Part shown: one piece after another, positions 52,101 through 54,268 of the stretch
Layout of the letters: every line of letters starts with the position of its first letter
How positions within the stretch are numbered: position 1 is the first letter of the stretch
Assembly: GCA_022826805.1 (NCBI GenBank)
Contig: JAJDUH010000055.1
Coordinates: 1 to 54,268 of the forward strand
DNA: 54,268 bases
Direction of reading: 5' to 3'
DNA from: Candidatus Poribacteria bacterium
GTDB taxonomy: Bacteria > Poribacteria > WGA-4E > WGA-3G
Translations under genes and position numbers: made by a program
Notes under the pieces: generated by a model
Database searches by the model: none
Told to the model about the DNA's origin: nothing
The model's input: only the letters and a program-made list of their open reading frames with translations

Positions 52101-52241
52101 ATTTGGCTATCGGCTGTCAAGGGTTCGCTGTGTTCACTGTCAGTGATTAGTGATTAGCAATTAGCGGTTAGTGATTGGTGAACTACGAACCCTAATAGCG
52201 AACTGTGAATAGCGAACCGCGAGGAGTTTATTTTATCCACA
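52101..52241. repeat. Low-complexity GATTAGC/GCGAAC-type repeats
   Basis: Short degenerate units such as AGTGATTAGCAATTAGCGG and CGAACTGTGAATAGCGAACC fill the gap, like those at 1921-1960. No gene is present. Confidence 0.5.
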
Positions 52242-54092
52242 ATGAAACGTGTTATTCTTGTTTTAATTCTTTTGACCATAGTGGTAACGCTACCCCCTTT
52301 TTACGGACAGTGGGCAGAATCTCAGAGACTTAACCGGATACAGGAAGTGAAGCAAAAAGCGCGACCTGTTTTCGGTGAGCAGTTAGAAGCAGTCTTGTCG
52401 GAACTCAGAAGTGGCGAATCGCCTTCTGTGGTTATCTTATATACCGGTAACACCAAAAGCCACTTGGAACCGTGCGGGTGCTACCAAGAACAGTCAGGTG
52501 GACTGCCGAGACGGGCTTACATTGTAGAACAGATTCGCCAGCAAGGCTTTCCAACTTTCTTAGTCGATACTGGAAATATCTTTAATGGAAAAGAGGAAAT
52601 AGATACCAAGCGGGGCATGGTCAACCTAAAAGCGATGTCGGCGATGGGATACGATGCAGCCGCGCTGAGTCCAGCGGATCTCGCTTATGGAGATGCATAT
52701 CTAAGCCAACAACGCGCCATTGCTACGTTTCCATTCTTAACTGCAACACAAAATGACTTTACACAGTCCTTTGCCATCAAAAGCGTTGGACAGCATACTA
52801 TCGCCTTTGTAGCAAGTATGGCTCAAGAACAGGCAACATCACAAGCAGATGTTGTTGTGGCATTAGGTAATCCTGAAGGATCAAAACAGATTGATGTTGT
52901 AATTCAACCCGACGAAGTCGAAACAACGAAATCTGAAGATGGAACGCTTTATATAGGCTCAAAACCCGAAGGCAAGACGTTAGGATTATTAGCACTTTGG
53001 ATAGATCCAAACGGAGGACTCAAACGCCATCACGCCACACAACTGGCATTAACAGGCGATGTACAGGATTCAAAATCCGTGCGTCAACTGCTAACTGACT
53101 TTTATCAGGAGGCGACGGAGTCATCTGATCTTACGCCTCTCTTTGCTGGGCAGCACTTGGAGCAAGATCAGCAAAACGGATATGCCTCAGCGACGGCGTG
53201 CCAGCAGTGTCATCAACAGGAGTATCTTCAGTGGTCAGCGACACGGCATGCCTTTGCCTTTGAAACGCTTCTGAAAAAGGAACGCTACTTCGATGCGGGT
53301 TGTGTCTCTTGCCATACCACTGGACTCGGATACCCAACAGGATTTCAGATAGGCGACCATGATTCAACGCTTAAAGGCGTGCAGTGTGAGACCTGTCACG
53401 GTCCCGGCAAACAACATGTGGGCAACCCGAAAAAGAGCAATATCCGTAGCGGTGCGGATACAGGTCTCTGTTTGGAATGTCACGACACTAAACATTCTCC
53501 CGGATTTGCAGCGGTGGTGGCACTGCACACCAAGGACGTTGACCACAGTCGCGAGCCGATGAACTTGGAAGAACTCTTAGTTTCCCGCATAGCACGCATG
53601 GGGAAACCGACTTTGGAGCTGTTCGTGATGAGTTATTGTCCCTTTGGTGTTCAGGCGGAAGAGAAGATTATTCCGATTGTGAAAAAGTTTGGCGACCAGA
53701 TTGACTTCAAACTCCGCTTCATCGCTCATGAGAAGGAGACAATTTCTTTAAACGATATAACACCCTTTACAAGTCTACACGGTTACCCTGAAGTGGCAGA
53801 GAATATCCGGCAGCTACTGATCGCGCAAGAATATCCCGATCTGTATCTGGACTACATTTTGTGTCGTGGCAAGAAATTGGATAAAAGTTGGGAGGATTGT
53901 GCAGAGAAACTCGGTATTGATGTGGCAAAGATTCAGAAGTTGTTTGAAACACCGGAGACTGAACAACTTTTCCGGAATAATATCAAGCGCGCCGAAGCAT
54001 TGGGTATCAGAGCCTCGCCGACGATTTTGGTGGATAACCACCAATTTCGGGCAACGCAGTTATTACGGGCGAGTGGGACGCCGTGCCAGTGA
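52242..54092 (+). CDS. Tetraheme cytochrome c554-like protein fused to UshA-like and thioredoxin-like domains
   Basis: This is a 616-residue protein with an N-terminal membrane anchor. Residues 60-290 resemble metallophosphatase/UshA-type domains found with multiheme cytochromes (TGNTKSHLEPCGCYQEQSGG, LVDTGNIFNG, MGYDAAALSPADLAYG). Four CxxCH motifs follow: CQQCH (320), CVSCH (354), CETCH (382) and CLECH (410). The C-terminus is a thioredoxin-like/DsbA-like domain with SYCPFG (Cys466), CRGKKLDKSWEDC and the cis-Pro site ASPTILVDN. It might pass electrons to or from the disulfide-rich peptides; this is a guess from context. Confidence 0.85.
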   Translation: MKRVILVLILLTIVVTLPPFYGQWAESQRLNRIQEVKQKARPVFGEQLEAVLSELRSGESPSVVILYTGNTKSHLEPCGCYQEQSGGLPRRAYIVEQIRQQGFPTFLVDTGNIFNGKEEIDTKRGMVNLKAMSAMGYDAAALSPADLAYGDAYLSQQRAIATFPFLTATQNDFTQSFAIKSVGQHTIAFVASMAQEQATSQADVVVALGNPEGSKQIDVVIQPDEVETTKSEDGTLYIGSKPEGKTLGLLALWIDPNGGLKRHHATQLALTGDVQDSKSVRQLLTDFYQEATESSDLTPLFAGQHLEQDQQNGYASATACQQCHQQEYLQWSATRHAFAFETLLKKERYFDAGCVSCHTTGLGYPTGFQIGDHDSTLKGVQCETCHGPGKQHVGNPKKSNIRSGADTGLCLECHDTKHSPGFAAVVALHTKDVDHSREPMNLEELLVSRIARMGKPTLELFVMSYCPFGVQAEEKIIPIVKKFGDQIDFKLRFIAHEKETISLNDITPFTSLHGYPEVAENIRQLLIAQEYPDLYLDYILCRGKKLDKSWEDCAEKLGIDVAKIQKLFETPETEQLFRNNIKRAEALGIRASPTILVDNHQFRATQLLRASGTPCQ

Positions 54093-54122
54093 TTTCAAGC
54101 CCATTAACAGAAAGCGGGTCAT

Positions 54123-54147
54123 AGGGACGAGGGGACCTCGCCCGTCT
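54123..54147 (+). terminator. Weak hairpin after the cytochrome gene
   Basis: GACGAGG pairs with CCTCGCCCGTC apart from one bulge, followed by a short T run. It may mark the end of the cluster transcript. Confidence 0.35.
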
Positions 54148-54205
54148 TTCAAAACATGCCCAATTATTTTTTTCGATTCACCAAAGATTGTGAACCTTTT
54201 AAAAA

Positions 54206-54268
54206 GATATTTCAAGCGTTTCCAAGAGGGAGGGCTTCACTCCTGCAGCGAGCTATTCGTCTTGGAAA
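54206..54268 (+). pseudogene. Start of another copy of the glycosyltransferase-tail repeat, cut by the window
   Basis: TTTCAAGCGTTTCCAAGAG and the following bases to CTTGGAAA match 47390-47455 and 48997-49060. In those copies a peptide gene starts 70-80 bases further on, so a third peptide gene probably begins just outside the window. Confidence 0.75.

Overview
The window most likely comes from an uncultured bacterium of the Candidatus Poribacteria type. This is an inference from house style: two large FG-GAP/UnbV proteins end in the C-terminal module starting YPNPFNPETWIPY, four unrelated secreted proteins end in a TTW motif, and VapBC/RelE-type modules and MITE-like repeats are frequent. 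No rRNA, tRNA, CRISPR array or replication origin was seen.

Left half (1-27.6 kb), mixed strands, mostly ordinary genes. It starts inside a cut-off FG-GAP/UnbV/dockerin protein. Next come a small HTH protein, a half-size EamA transporter, an AAA-TOPRIM (OLD-like) ATPase, a sigma-70-like factor and a STAS antagonist, then a BCCT transporter and three AT-rich accessory genes. A purH gene carries translated palindromic repeats in frame. It is followed by a RelE toxin with an internally duplicated partner, a serine-acetyltransferase-like protein with a class V aminotransferase, two Gfo/Idh/MocA oxidoreductases, an MBL-fold enzyme, a VapBC pair, a second FG-GAP/UnbV protein, a DUF1349-like protein, an InsA-like protein, a lipoprotein and a GH127 arabinofuranosidase. 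The gaps hold MITE-like elements filled with hairpins whose stems vary in sequence but stay paired.

Right half (28-54.3 kb), almost all on the plus strand. 28-36 kb is a redox and envelope block: a diheme peroxidase, a 58-aa Cys/His/Trp-rich secreted peptide, a decayed second peroxidase, a cupredoxin protein, CxxCH proteins, lipoproteins and a polytopic GT-C-like protein. 36-40 kb has two ABC-2 permeases and a LamG protein. 40-43.7 kb is an unrecognised group: a GIY-YIG/T5orf172 protein, a coiled-coil membrane protein and a VWA-like protein.

The most interesting part is 44-54.3 kb. Two glycosyltransferase-4 proteins each carry an N-terminal PqqD-like (RiPP recognition element-like) domain. 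The second overlaps by ATGA the start of an 82-aa peptide with a 49-residue leader and a six-Cys core. A second peptide (74 aa, four-Cys core) has the same leader (35 of 49 identical) and a different core. Each peptide gene is followed by a strong hairpin and then a secreted TolB-like propeller. An A24 prepilin-type peptidase and a tetraheme cytochrome-thioredoxin fusion follow. The glycosyltransferase tail is repeated as a relic before the second peptide and again at the right edge of the window, so the cassette probably repeats beyond it. I read this as a candidate glycosylated, disulfide-rich RiPP-like secretion system. That function is inferred and untested.
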